Below are positions 39,880 through 49,106 of a stretch of 64,000 nt of DNA, in pieces. A program made the translations under genes and the position numbers. The DNA lies in contig JAEXOR010000065.1 of the NCBI GenBank assembly GCA_023439185.1, positions 124,001 to 188,000 on the forward strand. Direction: 5' to 3'. Source of the DNA: Bacillota bacterium. GTDB lineage: Bacteria; Bacillota; Desulfotomaculia; Desulfotomaculales; Desulfallaceae. Numbering within the stretch: the first letter of the stretch is position 1; each line of letters starts with the position of its first letter. The notes beneath the pieces are model-generated. The model worked only from the letters and a program-made list of their open reading frames with translations. It was not told the DNA's origin and searched no databases.

Positions 39880-40515
39880 TCAGGCGTTTTCTCCTTCCGC
39901 CGCTTCAGCGGTCGGGGTTCCGGCGCCTTCTGCACCCGATTCTTCAGCGGCTTCCGGTTCGGCCTCTGCTCTCTGCGCCACCACCGTCGCCACCATGGCG
40001 TCCGGTTCGGACAACACGGTAACGTTTTCAGGCAACTTAAGATCCTGAACGGTAATGGTGTCGCCAACCGTCAACCCGTCCAGGCTGACCGTAACGCTCT
40101 GGGGAATATCCCCCGGCAGACACGATACCTGTATTTCCCTCAAACCCTGCTGCAGTATACCACCCGTCACCTCACCGGTAACCTCGACGGGCACCCCCAC
40201 CTGGATGGCGTTGTCAAGGGAGATCTGATGAAAATCAATATTCCGGTAAACCCGCTTGATGGGATCAACCTGATAATCCTTAACCAGCACTTTCAAATTC
40301 CGGGTTTCCCCCTGGCCCGGCCCCAAAACGGTGAGGTCGATAACAGCATTTTGACCCATTATATTCTTCAGGGGTTTGTATTCCATTTCCACCGGAATGC
40401 TTCCTACAGCTTTTCCGTACACCACCCCCGGCACCATGTCCTTGCGGGCCAGTTCCTTGCGGTAGCTTTTACCGGTGCGGGCGCGATAATTCACTTGCAG
40501 ATTAAATTCCACCAT
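39880..40515 (-). CDS. ctc: Ribosomal protein bL25 / general stress protein Ctc
   Basis: A 211-aa 5S rRNA-binding protein of the long TL5/Ctc form. The N-terminal L25 domain is residues 1-95 (RARTGKSYRKELARKDMVPG, VVYGKAVGSIPVEMEY); the C-terminal beta domain covers 96-185; then an acidic Ala/Glu tail (QRAEAEPEAAEESGAEGAGT). The ATG at 40515 has GGAGG 9 bases upstream. Confidence 0.95.
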   Translation of the reverse strand: MVEFNLQVNYRARTGKSYRKELARKDMVPGVVYGKAVGSIPVEMEYKPLKNIMGQNAVIDLTVLGPGQGETRNLKVLVKDYQVDPIKRVYRNIDFHQISLDNAIQVGVPVEVTGEVTGGILQQGLREIQVSCLPGDIPQSVTVSLDGLTVGDTITVQDLKLPENVTVLSEPDAMVATVVAQRAEAEPEAAEESGAEGAGTPTAEAAEGENA

Positions 40516-40663
40516 TTTTGTAACCTCCTCTGGAATAATATTGCCAAAACATATTTCACCCAAACAATGCCAATATTTACCATGCAAGTCAAGTTAAGGC
40601 ACTGGTTATATCAACCCGGCCCCCGGCATAACATTTACCAAATTGTATGGGCATAAGGGGGGA

Positions 40664-41374
40664 ATGGCTGTGCGTAAAAGCAAACAATTTATTTCCATGC
40701 CCGTAGTTAGTTTGGAAGAGGGCCAGCGAATGGGCAATGTCAAAGATCTGGTGGTAAATCCCGCTGAAAAAAAAGTAGTCGCTCTGGCCGTGGAGCAAAA
40801 GGGCTTGTTTAAAGAGCATAAATATATACCCTACAGCAAGGTGCGCAGCGTCGGCGGCGATGCCGTCACGGTCAACCGGGGTGACTCCGCGAAAAAAAGC
40901 GGCAACCTGCCGGAAATCATTTCCCTGGTCAAAGACAAAAACAACATCAACGGCACCCGCATCGTCACTGAAAACGGTACCCTGCTCGGTGTAGTGGACG
41001 ACTATTATGTTAATCTGGCCAGCGGCGAAATCATGGGTATGGAATTCAGCGGTAATTACCTGAATTCAGTTTTTAACGGCAAGGCTTTTTTAGACATCGA
41101 CCATGTCCTCACCATTGGCAGGGAAATGATCGTGTGTTCCGATGAAGCCCTGGAAAAGGCGGTCAAGCTCGACGGCGGGCTGCAGGAAAAACTGCGCGGC
41201 GTTAAAGAGTCTACGGGACATATTTGGGAATCCACCAAAAAAAGAACCAGGGAACTGGGCGGGGCGGTTAATAAGCCTCTCGCCCGCATCAAACGGACCA
41301 AAAATGATGAACCGGAGCCGCCGGACCCGGAACAACCCGGCAACGATCCGCCCCGGGATAATCCGCCCGGGTGA
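40664..41374 (+). CDS. PRC-barrel domain protein
   Basis: A 236-aa protein with two PRC-barrel halves: ISMPVVSLEEGQRMGNVKDL near the start and NGTRIVTENGTLLGVVDDYY near residue 95. A helical segment and a charged, Pro-rich tail follow (EPPDPEQPGNDPPRDNPPG). GGGGGG lies just before the ATG. PRC barrels occur in RimM and photosynthetic H subunits; the role of this stand-alone form is not known. It is transcribed toward prs. Confidence 0.8.
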   Translation: MAVRKSKQFISMPVVSLEEGQRMGNVKDLVVNPAEKKVVALAVEQKGLFKEHKYIPYSKVRSVGGDAVTVNRGDSAKKSGNLPEIISLVKDKNNINGTRIVTENGTLLGVVDDYYVNLASGEIMGMEFSGNYLNSVFNGKAFLDIDHVLTIGREMIVCSDEALEKAVKLDGGLQEKLRGVKESTGHIWESTKKRTRELGGAVNKPLARIKRTKNDEPEPPDPEQPGNDPPRDNPPG

Positions 41375-41390
41375 TTTAAAGGATGCCTTT

Positions 41391-42338
41391 TTAGTCAAAA
41401 AGTTTGCTTACCGAAAGGTCCTCGTGGATTCTGATAATAGCTTCGCCCAGCAGGGGCGCCACCGACAGAATTTTGATCTTGTCAATCATTTTGTGTTTCG
41501 GCAGTGCTATGGTATTGGTTACCAGCACCTCCTTGATGGGCGCTTTGTCCAGCCTGTCCACCGCCGGGCCGCTTAAAACCGGGTGGGTACAGCCCACGAA
41601 AATATCAGTCGCGCCGAACTTTTTCAACGCTTCGGCGCCATGGGTAATGGTTCCGGCGGTATCAATAATGTCATCAATCATCAGTACTCTTTTGCCCTGG
41701 ATGTCGCCGATAATGTTCATTACCTCGGATACGTTGGGTTCGGGGCGTCTTTTATCGATAATGGCCAGCGGGGCGCCGATTCTTTCGGCCAGGTCCCTGG
41801 CCCGCTGAACGCTGCCCAGGTCCGGACTCACCACCACCACGTCATCAAGCTGCTGCTGCATAAAATACTGAGCCAACAGGGGTACGCCGGGGAGATGGTC
41901 CACCGGAATGTCAAAAAAGCCCTGGATCTGCCCGGCATGCAGATCCATGGTAATCACCCGTCTGGCGCCGCTGGCATACAGCAGGTTGGAAACCAGCTTG
42001 GCGGTAATCGGATCCCGGGCCCTGGTTTTACGATCCTGCCTGGCGTACCCATAATAGGGGATCACGGCGGTGATGCGGCGGGCTGAAGCCCGGCGCACCG
42101 CGTCCACCATCACCAGCAATTCCATCAGGTGTTCGTTTACCGGCTCACTGGTGGGCTGGATAATAAAAACGTCGGCCCCGCGGACGCTTTCGTTTATTTT
42201 AACCTGGATCTCCCCGTCGCTGAAACGGGAAACCCGGGCCGCGCCCACCGAAACGCCCAGGTACTGGGCTATTTCCTCCGCCAGCGCGGGGTTGGCGTTG
42301 CCGGTAAAAATTTTTAACCTTTGTCGGGATGACATCAA
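41391..42338 (-). CDS. prs: Ribose-phosphate pyrophosphokinase
   Basis: A 315-aa PRPP synthase. N-terminal KIFTGNANPALAEEIAQYLG, flexible-loop region YARQDRKTRARDPITAKLVS, and PRPP loop VLMIDDIIDTAGTITHGAEA. It makes phosphoribosyl pyrophosphate for nucleotides and His/Trp. Complete; follows glmU as in Bacillus. Confidence 0.97.
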   Translation of the reverse strand: MMSSRQRLKIFTGNANPALAEEIAQYLGVSVGAARVSRFSDGEIQVKINESVRGADVFIIQPTSEPVNEHLMELLVMVDAVRRASARRITAVIPYYGYARQDRKTRARDPITAKLVSNLLYASGARRVITMDLHAGQIQGFFDIPVDHLPGVPLLAQYFMQQQLDDVVVVSPDLGSVQRARDLAERIGAPLAIIDKRRPEPNVSEVMNIIGDIQGKRVLMIDDIIDTAGTITHGAEALKKFGATDIFVGCTHPVLSGPAVDRLDKAPIKEVLVTNTIALPKHKMIDKIKILSVAPLLGEAIIRIHEDLSVSKLFD

Positions 42339-42415
42339 GGACGTACCTCCAAGTTCGCGCGATATCCACTTCGAATTTCACTTTGATTAATTTTCTTGCC
42401 CTATATAACTTAACC

Positions 42416-43804
42416 TTACTCGGTTTTGTCCTGTGCTGCCGCCGGTTTTTTCCTGGCTTTCCAGTCGGCGATATTTTTTTGTTTATCCCGGGCCACGCCC
42501 AGCGCGCCCGGCGGCACATCCCTGGTGATGGTGGACCCGGCCCCGGTGACCGCTCCGGCGCCCACGTGCAAAGGAGCCACCAGGTTGGTGTTGCTGCCGA
42601 TAAAAGCGCCGTCACCAATTCGGGTGACGGATTTTTTCTCCCCGTCATAATTACAGGTAATGGTACCGGCCCCTATATTCACATCTCTGCCCACGTCGGC
42701 GTCCCCCACATAACTAAGGTGGGGAACCTTGGTGCCGTCACCCAGAAAAGCCTTTTTCAGTTCCACAAAATCGCCGACCTTAACTTCCCTGCCCAGTACA
42801 CAGCCCGGCCTGATGTAGGCGAAGGGACCGATATTGCATCCATCGGCCACCGAACTGTTCATAACAACAGAATTGTTTACCGTAACTTGGCAACCCAGGT
42901 CGGCGTCCTGCAACCTGGAAGAGGGCCCTATTATACAATTCTCGCCAATTTTCGATTTTCCTTCAATGATTGTAAAGGGATAAATCACGGTATCCATGCC
43001 TATTTCAACGTCGGGATCTATGTAAGTGTTGTCCGGATCCAGCACAGTCACACCGGACAACATCAGCCGTTCCAGGACCCGGCGGCGCAGCACCTTCTCC
43101 GCCGCGGCAAGCTGACACCGGTCATTGACGCCGGATATTTCCGCGGGATCGTCCACTGTCACCGCCCCCACCGGTTCTCCCCGGTCAACGTAATAACCAA
43201 TGATATCGGTAAGGTAGTATTCCCCCTGGGCGTTATCAGGCCGCAGCGCGGCCAACGCTTCGAACAGTCCGGCGCCCCGGAAGCAATAGACCCCGGTATT
43301 GATCTCCCGTACCGTCAGCTCTTCAGGAGCGGCGTCTTTTTGTTCCACTATTTTTCGCACCAGGCCGCCGGCACCGCGAATAACCCGTCCATAGCCCGCG
43401 GGCTGTTCCAGAACGGCGGTGAGGACGGTGGCCGCGTTCTGAGCGGCCTTATGACAACGGCAGAGTTCGGCAAGGGTTTGGGGCCGCAACAGCGGTGTGT
43501 CGCCGCACACCACCAGTATATCGCCGTTAAATTCGTCCAAGGCAGGGCGGGCCTGCATCAGGGCATGCGCGGTGCCCAGTTGTTCGTCCTGCCGGGCGTA
43601 TTCAACCGCACCGCCAAGCAGTTCCTTTACCCTGTCGCCCTGTTGGCCGACCACCAGGACTGTTTTTCGCACCCCTGTTTCCCGAACCGCCGCCAGCACA
43701 TGTTCAATCATGGCCCGCCCGCAAACCCGGTGCAGTACTTTTACCGTGGCGGATTTCATCCGGGTGCCTTTTCCCGCCGCCAGCACCACCGCTGCCAATT
43801 GCAT
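42416..43804 (-). CDS. glmU: Bifunctional GlmU, UDP-GlcNAc synthesis
   Basis: A 462-aa protein. The N-terminal uridylyltransferase has AAVVLAAGKGTRMKSATVKV; the C-terminal left-handed beta helix acetyltransferase has hexapeptide repeats (VADGCNIGPFAYIRPGCVLG, GAGTITCNYDGEKKSVTRIG, SNTNLVAPLHVGAGAVTGAG). It makes UDP-N-acetylglucosamine for peptidoglycan. The ATG at 43804 starts the conserved domain. Confidence 0.97.
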   Translation of the reverse strand: MQLAAVVLAAGKGTRMKSATVKVLHRVCGRAMIEHVLAAVRETGVRKTVLVVGQQGDRVKELLGGAVEYARQDEQLGTAHALMQARPALDEFNGDILVVCGDTPLLRPQTLAELCRCHKAAQNAATVLTAVLEQPAGYGRVIRGAGGLVRKIVEQKDAAPEELTVREINTGVYCFRGAGLFEALAALRPDNAQGEYYLTDIIGYYVDRGEPVGAVTVDDPAEISGVNDRCQLAAAEKVLRRRVLERLMLSGVTVLDPDNTYIDPDVEIGMDTVIYPFTIIEGKSKIGENCIIGPSSRLQDADLGCQVTVNNSVVMNSSVADGCNIGPFAYIRPGCVLGREVKVGDFVELKKAFLGDGTKVPHLSYVGDADVGRDVNIGAGTITCNYDGEKKSVTRIGDGAFIGSNTNLVAPLHVGAGAVTGAGSTITRDVPPGALGVARDKQKNIADWKARKKPAAAQDKTE

Positions 43805-43930
43805 GTAGTTTTTAACCCCCCGGGGAGATTCAAAAATTGACACGACCTATATATATTCAATAAAAAAACAATATTACCTGCGCCTGAAAACTCTTTAATC
43901 ATACGCGCCTTAAATACCGGACTGAAGGAC

Positions 43931-43955
43931 AAAAAGGGACGGCTCCGCGTCCCCT
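43931..43955 (-). terminator. Terminator of spoVG
   Basis: Arms GGGACG (43936-43941) and CGTCCC (43948-43953), followed on the minus strand by TTTTTG. The rest of 43805-44025 is AT-rich with no gene. Confidence 0.75.
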
Positions 43956-44025
43956 TATTTATATCATCCACATATCAAACTTGCAAAATATTTTCACCGG
44001 CCAAGCAAAATAAAGCCCTGCTCTG

Positions 44026-44280
44026 TTATAACGCTTCGGTATAAGCGTCCAATACGGCGCTCTGAATTATTTCCCGGGCGGAAGAATTAATCGGGTGGGC
44101 TATATCCCTGAATTCCCCGCTGGGCGTTTTCCGGCTTGGCATAGCCACAAAAAGCCCGTTCTGACCCTCAACCACCTTCACATCGTGAATGACAAACATG
44201 TCGTCTAATGTTACCGAAACTATCGCCTTCATCTTCCCTTCCGCAAGCACCTTGCGTACTCTGACATCGGTAACGTTCAT
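44026..44280 (-). CDS. spoVG: Septation/sporulation regulator SpoVG
   Basis: An 84-aa protein: MNVTDVRVRKVLAEGKMKAI, VIHDVKVVEGQNGLFVAMPS, RKTPSGEFRDIAHPINSSAR. It binds DNA and RNA and affects asymmetric septation. A very strong GGGAGGTGGT precedes the ATG. In Bacillus spoVG is read by sigma H; upstream (minus strand near 44355) is AGGAATAA followed 12-13 bases later by GAGAAAA, a loose sigma-H-like match. Confidence 0.96.
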   Translation of the reverse strand: MNVTDVRVRKVLAEGKMKAIVSVTLDDMFVIHDVKVVEGQNGLFVAMPSRKTPSGEFRDIAHPINSSAREIIQSAVLDAYTEAL

Positions 44281-44418
44281 ACAATCACCACCTCCCGTAA
44301 TCCATTTATGCCTAAGTTCATTAAGTATAATTTTTCTCTGTAGAGGATAATTATTCCTGCTGATTAATATATAATTATCGAAATAATTCCAAAAATTATT
44401 GCAATTGTTTATAATATC

Positions 44419-45657
44419 TTAATTTTCCCGCGCTTCGAACCCTCTCCTGGTCAGTTCATCCATGATGCTGAGCACATGAGCCCTGTTTCTTGTTTCCAAA
44501 AGCAGCTCCACCCGGGCCTTTTTTAACGGTACCTGGGGGCCAGTACGGTTATGGGATACCGAGATAATATTCGACTGCATGGAGGCAATGGTTTCCAGCA
44601 TATTTTGCAACGCGCCGGGCCGGTCGTCCAACAAGGCCTGCAAATAAACGCGTCGCCCGGAGCGGAGCAAACCGCGCTCAATCAGGATGGATACGGTATT
44701 AATGTCAATGTTGCCGCCGCTGATTACCACGGCCACATTGGCGCCGGGCAATGAAATACGCCGTTGCAGCAAAGCGGCCAGCCCCGCGGCTCCGGCCCCT
44801 TCCACCACCATCTTGGACCGCTCCAGCAGCATTGTAATGGCCCGGGCGATTTCTTCATCATCCACCGTAACCAGTTCATCCACGTAGCGGCTGATCAGCT
44901 CAAAGGTCAGCCTGCCCGGACGACATACCGCTATGCCGTCGGCCAGAGTACAGGCCGGCCCCAATTCCTGCCAGCAACCCTGCCGGCAGCTCTCATACAT
45001 GGCCGGAGCGCCGGCGGACTGGACCCCGAAAACTTTTATTTCCGGGCGGCGACTTTTCACCGCCAGCGCCGTACCCGCCAATAGCCCCCCGCCCCCCACC
45101 GGCACCACCACCGCTTCAAGCTGCGGCAGTTGTTCCAGCAGTTCCAAACCCACCGTTCCCTGGCCGGTGATAATGTCCGGATCGTCAAACCCGTGGATAA
45201 AAACGGCCCCGGTTTGCTTGTGGAGTAACTCGGCTCCGGCAAAGGCTTCATCGTACCCCAGGCCGGCCAGTACCACGGTGGCGCCGTATTCCCGGGTGGC
45301 TTCCACCTTGGAAATCGGCGCGGTTACCGGCATTACCACCGTGGCCTCAATCCCGGCCCGGGCGGCGGCATATGCCACTCCCTGGGCGTGGTTGCCCGCC
45401 GACGCGGTGACCACGCCCCGCTTTCGCTGCTCACCGGTGAGTCGGGTGATCTTGTAATAGGCGCCCCTGATTTTAAAAGAGCCGGTTTTTTGCAAGTTTT
45501 CCGCTTTAAAAAAAATATTGCTGCCTGTCAACCCGCTGAAGGTGCGGGAATAATCCACCGGTGTCCGGTGAATCACTCCTTCAAGCACTTTGGCGGCATT
45601 TTCAATTCCTGCCGGGGTCAGGGACACGGGAAACATCTCTCCAGACTTGTTTGCCAC
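44419..45657 (-). CDS. ilvA: Threonine ammonia-lyase with ACT domain
   Basis: A 412-aa PLP enzyme. Catalytic Lys in ENLQKTGSFKIRGAYYKI; PLP phosphate loop VVVPVGGGGLLAGTALA; C-terminal single ACT domain (RRVYLQALLDDRPGALQNML). It deaminates threonine to 2-oxobutanoate, either for isoleucine or catabolically; the single ACT form suits the catabolic type. GTG 45657, 6 bases after GGTGGGGG, is preferred; an ATG six codons later is also possible. Confidence 0.92.
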   Translation of the reverse strand: MANKSGEMFPVSLTPAGIENAAKVLEGVIHRTPVDYSRTFSGLTGSNIFFKAENLQKTGSFKIRGAYYKITRLTGEQRKRGVVTASAGNHAQGVAYAAARAGIEATVVMPVTAPISKVEATREYGATVVLAGLGYDEAFAGAELLHKQTGAVFIHGFDDPDIITGQGTVGLELLEQLPQLEAVVVPVGGGGLLAGTALAVKSRRPEIKVFGVQSAGAPAMYESCRQGCWQELGPACTLADGIAVCRPGRLTFELISRYVDELVTVDDEEIARAITMLLERSKMVVEGAGAAGLAALLQRRISLPGANVAVVISGGNIDINTVSILIERGLLRSGRRVYLQALLDDRPGALQNMLETIASMQSNIISVSHNRTGPQVPLKKARVELLLETRNRAHVLSIMDELTRRGFEAREN

Positions 45658-45690
45658 TATTTTCCCCCACCTTTTCCCGGGAATATACAT

Positions 45691-45904
45691 TTTTACATGT
45701 ATTCAAAAGTCAGGAGTCAGAATATGTAAAACACTTGTCGGGCCCCCCCCCGCGGCCGCCCCTACAATGCCGTTAAAATACAAATGCCCCGGACAGCTTT
45801 ACGCCTAACCGGGGTATTATCGGGCTACTTCATCACAAATATATTTTTCGGCTGATATATGATACATTCCCATAATAGCCGAAAGTTAGGAGTGCTGGTT
45901 TTAT
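45691..45904. other. Intergenic stretch with repeat fragments
   Basis: 214 bp between the NTP-transferase gene and ilvA. It contains AGGAGTCAGAAT (45712-45723) and CGCCCCTAC (45757-45765), copies of two dispersed repeats, plus a CCCCGG/CCGGGG hairpin around 45788-45818. Confidence 0.5.
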
Positions 45905-46663
45905 CTAGGCCAATTCCAGTTGGTTGCACACCAGCTCCAGGTCACTGGGCTTATCCACGTCGACGCCCACCTCGGGATACAGGCTGATTACCACCCGGCC
46001 CTTTAGCCCCAGCAAGCGGGAAACCGTATGTTGGGCTTCTTCCAGAGTGATATTTTTCATTAAAAACTTAACCAGGAATAAAAAGCCCACCAGGCGGCAC
46101 ATCTGCAGCGGACTCTTTCTGGCGTCCACCAGTTTCTGCCCCCTGGGCATACACTCCTCAACTACATTGGGATTGAGTAGGAATATGTTACCCCCGGTAT
46201 ATACGCCTTCCTTGAGCTGCACATAAGTGCGCTGGGAGGATTTGAACCGGTCTTCCACCGCTTCCCGGGGCACAATGGGATAATATAAATCGGCGTCAGC
46301 CCCATCGCACAAATCAAGAAAATCATCAATCGCCCGGGGAGTGATCAGCGGAATATCCGAGGTAAGCAGCAGCACCCGACTTGCCCCGGGCAATTGCTTC
46401 AAACCCAGCAATACATTTTCGGTCAGGCCGCAGCCGTGCTCAACCAGCACCAGTTGATTGCCGCCGTTAAAATGGCGGGCCAGTTCGTCACGGGGTCCTA
46501 CGATGGCAATCCGGCCTATCCGGCCGCACTGTCGCAGTGCTTCCACCACGTAATCCACCATTAATTTGCCCTTGATGGGAATTAGTGCTTCGTAATCAAC
46601 CGGACTGCACGGACGCAGGGCGCCGTCGTTCGGGCTGCCGGCCAGCACCAGGGCGTCAATCAT
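45905..46663 (-). CDS. MobA-like nucleotidyltransferase
   Basis: A 252-aa protein of the MobA/IspD-like NTP-transferase fold: IDALVLAGSPNDGALRPCSP at the N-terminus, then VLLLTSDIPLITPRAIDDFL with the metal-binding DxP, and DVDKPSDLELVCNQLELA at the end. It should transfer a nucleotide to a small acceptor; substrate unknown. ATG 46663 has GGAGG 12 bases upstream and overlaps the regulator's stop. It sits where Bacillus has other genes between ispE and spoVG. Confidence 0.82.
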   Translation of the reverse strand: MIDALVLAGSPNDGALRPCSPVDYEALIPIKGKLMVDYVVEALRQCGRIGRIAIVGPRDELARHFNGGNQLVLVEHGCGLTENVLLGLKQLPGASRVLLLTSDIPLITPRAIDDFLDLCDGADADLYYPIVPREAVEDRFKSSQRTYVQLKEGVYTGGNIFLLNPNVVEECMPRGQKLVDARKSPLQMCRLVGFLFLVKFLMKNITLEEAQHTVSRLLGLKGRVVISLYPEVGVDVDKPSDLELVCNQLELA

Positions 46664-47357
46664 GCTTTTCCCTTTCCTCCCCCATGGCCGATAAAAGCAA
46701 CTGCTCGGCATTTTCGATATGCTCACGCGCCAGACTGGACGCCAATTCAACATTGCGATCGCTGATGGCCTCAACAATGCTCCTGTGCTCCTCAACGGCG
46801 TCCTTGCTCCGCCCGGGCACCGCCAGCGAGGTGGTGCGGAAGCGCTGAATTTGCTCCTTCAGGTGAGTGACAATCTGTACCAGGCGCTGATTGCGGCTGG
46901 CCTTATAGATCAAATCATGAAAATCGGTGTCCTTGGCCACCAATATGTCCAGGTTATCGCCATGGCTGACTTCATAAATCTGCAGCACAGCCCGCTCCAT
47001 ATCTTCCAGTTCGTCGGCGGTTACCCTTTCAGCCGCCAGTCCCGCCGCCAAACCTTCCAGCGCGGCGCGTACTTCAAAAACATCCACTATATCCTTAACG
47101 GAATAACTGGCCACGTAAGCGCCCTTGCGGGGGATCATCACCACAAAGCCTTCCAGTTCCAGCTTCCGGATGGCCTCCCGTACCGGGGTGCGGCTGACGC
47201 CCATTTCATCCGCCAGTTGGACTTCCATTAAACGCTCCCCTGGTCCAAGCCGGCCTTGAATAATCGCTTCCCGGAGAGTCTCAAACACGATCTCCCGCAG
47301 CGGCTTATAACTGTCCAGCTTAATCGGCACCAACCTGGGCTGTTCCAACTTCCCCAC
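46656..47357 (-). CDS. GntR/FadR-family regulator
   Basis: A 233-aa regulator. The GntR winged HTH is at residues 15-80 (IVFETLREAIIQGRLGPGER, EMGVSRTPVREAIRKLELEG); the all-helical FCD effector domain follows (VFEVRAALEGLAAGLAAERV, DTDFHDLIYKASRNQRLVQI). The His/Asp residues of the FCD metal site are present. It overlaps the nucleotidyltransferase gene by 8 bases; ligand unknown. Confidence 0.9.
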   Translation of the reverse strand: MGKLEQPRLVPIKLDSYKPLREIVFETLREAIIQGRLGPGERLMEVQLADEMGVSRTPVREAIRKLELEGFVVMIPRKGAYVASYSVKDIVDVFEVRAALEGLAAGLAAERVTADELEDMERAVLQIYEVSHGDNLDILVAKDTDFHDLIYKASRNQRLVQIVTHLKEQIQRFRTTSLAVPGRSKDAVEEHRSIVEAISDRNVELASSLAREHIENAEQLLLSAMGEEREKHD

Positions 47358-47376
47358 CCCCCTTAATTACTAAATT

Positions 47377-48243
47377 TTATTTTACCACCGACAAGTTATT
47401 TTGTGCAAGAAAAGCAGTGGCCAGCACCCAATACCTGTCGTTTTTAATTCTGACGGCCGCCCGCACCGCCGACTGCGGGTCGGGGAACAAGCCAAACACG
47501 GTGGGACCGCTGCCGCTCATCAGCACACCGGCGGCGCCGGCGGCGGCGATGGCATCCTTAATCAGCCCGATTTCGGAGTGCATGGCCGTCGTGACCCGCT
47601 CCAGACTATTGCCCAGATTTCTCGCCACACCGGATAAATCCATATTTTTCACCGCCGTCAGCATCCGCCGGCTGTCCTGCCGGACGGGACCGGGCAATGC
47701 GTCGTAACGGCGGTAAACATCCGCCGTGCTGACCCCGAAGGGCGGTCTGACCAGCAGCACCCCGGCCGGAGGAAGCGCCGGCAGCGGAGTAACCAGTTCA
47801 CCCCGCCCCCGGCACAGGGCCGTGCCGCCCCACAGGCAAAAGGAGACATCCGAACCCAGTTTCGCACCCAGCAGGGATAAGTCATGCATTCCCAAACCCA
47901 ATTGCCACATTTTATTTAAACCGAGCAGCACCGCGGCGGCGTCCGCCGACCCGCCGGCCAGTCCCGCCGCCAACGGTATTCTTTTAATCAGCCTGATGGC
48001 CGCGCCGCCGCGGAAGCCGGTCAGTTGCCGCAATAACTCGGCCGCCCGCCAGGCCAGGTTATCCTGTCCGGCGGTCAGGTCTGCCCCTTCTACGGTCAGG
48101 CTAATCTCCGGCGCCGGTTCCAGGCTTACGTCGTCGCATAACGACAGTGTCTGCATCACGGTTGTCAACTCGTGGTACCCGTCCGGCCTGGTATCCGCCA
48201 CATCCAGCAACAGGTTTATTTTAGCGTGCGCTTTTACCAGCAT
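47377..48243 (-). CDS. ispE: 4-diphosphocytidyl-methylerythritol kinase
   Basis: A 288-aa GHMP kinase of the MEP isoprenoid pathway. Substrate Lys in AHAKINLLLDVADTRPDGYH; ATP loop IPLAAGLAGGSADAAAVLLG; motif 3 GVLMSGSGPTVFGLF. Full length. It lies near spoVG as in Bacillus. Confidence 0.96.
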   Translation of the reverse strand: MLVKAHAKINLLLDVADTRPDGYHELTTVMQTLSLCDDVSLEPAPEISLTVEGADLTAGQDNLAWRAAELLRQLTGFRGGAAIRLIKRIPLAAGLAGGSADAAAVLLGLNKMWQLGLGMHDLSLLGAKLGSDVSFCLWGGTALCRGRGELVTPLPALPPAGVLLVRPPFGVSTADVYRRYDALPGPVRQDSRRMLTAVKNMDLSGVARNLGNSLERVTTAMHSEIGLIKDAIAAAGAAGVLMSGSGPTVFGLFPDPQSAVRAAVRIKNDRYWVLATAFLAQNNLSVVK

Positions 48244-48260
48244 ATCAATCCGCCTTCACC

Positions 48261-48388
48261 AGGAGTCAGAATTTATTATTAGACCCGAATCAATTGTATT
48301 TATAGATTATCCATTGCGTTTAATTGCAGCCATCATTTTGGCAGGATACCTGCGGTTTAGTCATTCTAAATTCTGACTGCTGGCTCCT
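48261..48388. repeat. MITE-like inverted repeat, about 130 bp
   Basis: Left end AGGAGTCAGAATTTA (48261-48275); right end TAAATTCTGACT...CTCCT (48367-48388), the complement with a 5-base insertion. The 12-bp end motif recurs at 45712 and, inverted, at 31022. It lies in the divergent region between ispE and the L,D-transpeptidase gene. Confidence 0.55.
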
Positions 48389-48514
48389 GACTACTTCTTC
48401 AGTATATATAACCCGGTCCGGGCGGACAAGTACGTTAAAACCTTTTAAACATCAGCAAGTCTCATTTTTGGCCCTGCCGGCACATATATTTAAGCTATGG
48501 AAAGGAGTGAAACC

Positions 48515-49087
48515 ATGGCTCTGAAAAGCGACGGCGACACCGGCAGACGCCTTGAAATTAACACGGTCACCCGGAAACTGAGTTTTTACGAGGGCGGGCG
48601 TTTCATCAAAGAATACCCGGTGGCGGTAGGCAAGCCTTCCACCCCCACGCCGCCGGGCAACTATAAAATTAAAAACAAAGTAACGCAACCCGGCGGCATC
48701 CTCGGCACCCGCTGGATGGGGCTTACCATACCGGGAGGTAATTACGGCATTCACGGCACCAGCAACCCTTCCTCCATCGGGACGGCCGCCTCCCTGGGCT
48801 GCATCCGCATGTTCAACCACAATGTGGAGGAACTGTTTCCGCAGGTTTCCATAGGCACGCCGGTGACTATTTACAACCGCTCCGTACAGACCGCGGGCAA
48901 ACCTGCTGTTTCAGCCCCTGCTTCGGGACCGCCGTTAAACGGAGGAAAATCCTACACTGTTAATCCCGGGGACACGCTATGGAATATTGCCCGCAGGTTT
49001 AATGTGCCGCTGGATAAACTGATCGCCGCCAACAATCTGACCGATCCCGACCGGTTGCAGCCGGGTCAGGTGTTAACGATACCCTGA
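48515..49087 (+). CDS. L,D-transpeptidase with LysM domain
   Basis: A 190-aa protein. YkuD catalytic domain at residues 10-120: GNYGIHGTSNPSSIGTAASL followed by GCIRM, with the catalytic Cys. LysM domain at 145-190 (YTVNPGDTLWNIARRFNVPL). It makes 3-3 cross-links or attaches to peptidoglycan. The ATG at 48515 has AAAGGAG 7 bases upstream, and no signal peptide or membrane segment precedes the domain, which is unusual for a wall enzyme. Confidence 0.9.
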   Translation: MALKSDGDTGRRLEINTVTRKLSFYEGGRFIKEYPVAVGKPSTPTPPGNYKIKNKVTQPGGILGTRWMGLTIPGGNYGIHGTSNPSSIGTAASLGCIRMFNHNVEELFPQVSIGTPVTIYNRSVQTAGKPAVSAPASGPPLNGGKSYTVNPGDTLWNIARRFNVPLDKLIAANNLTDPDRLQPGQVLTIP

Positions 49088-49106
49088 ACATCCGGAGGTT
49101 TGTCGA

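Noticed and set aside
42329..43840. 503-aa plus-strand reading frame
   Set aside because: Exact antisense of glmU; no ribosome binding site and His/Gln-rich antisense composition.
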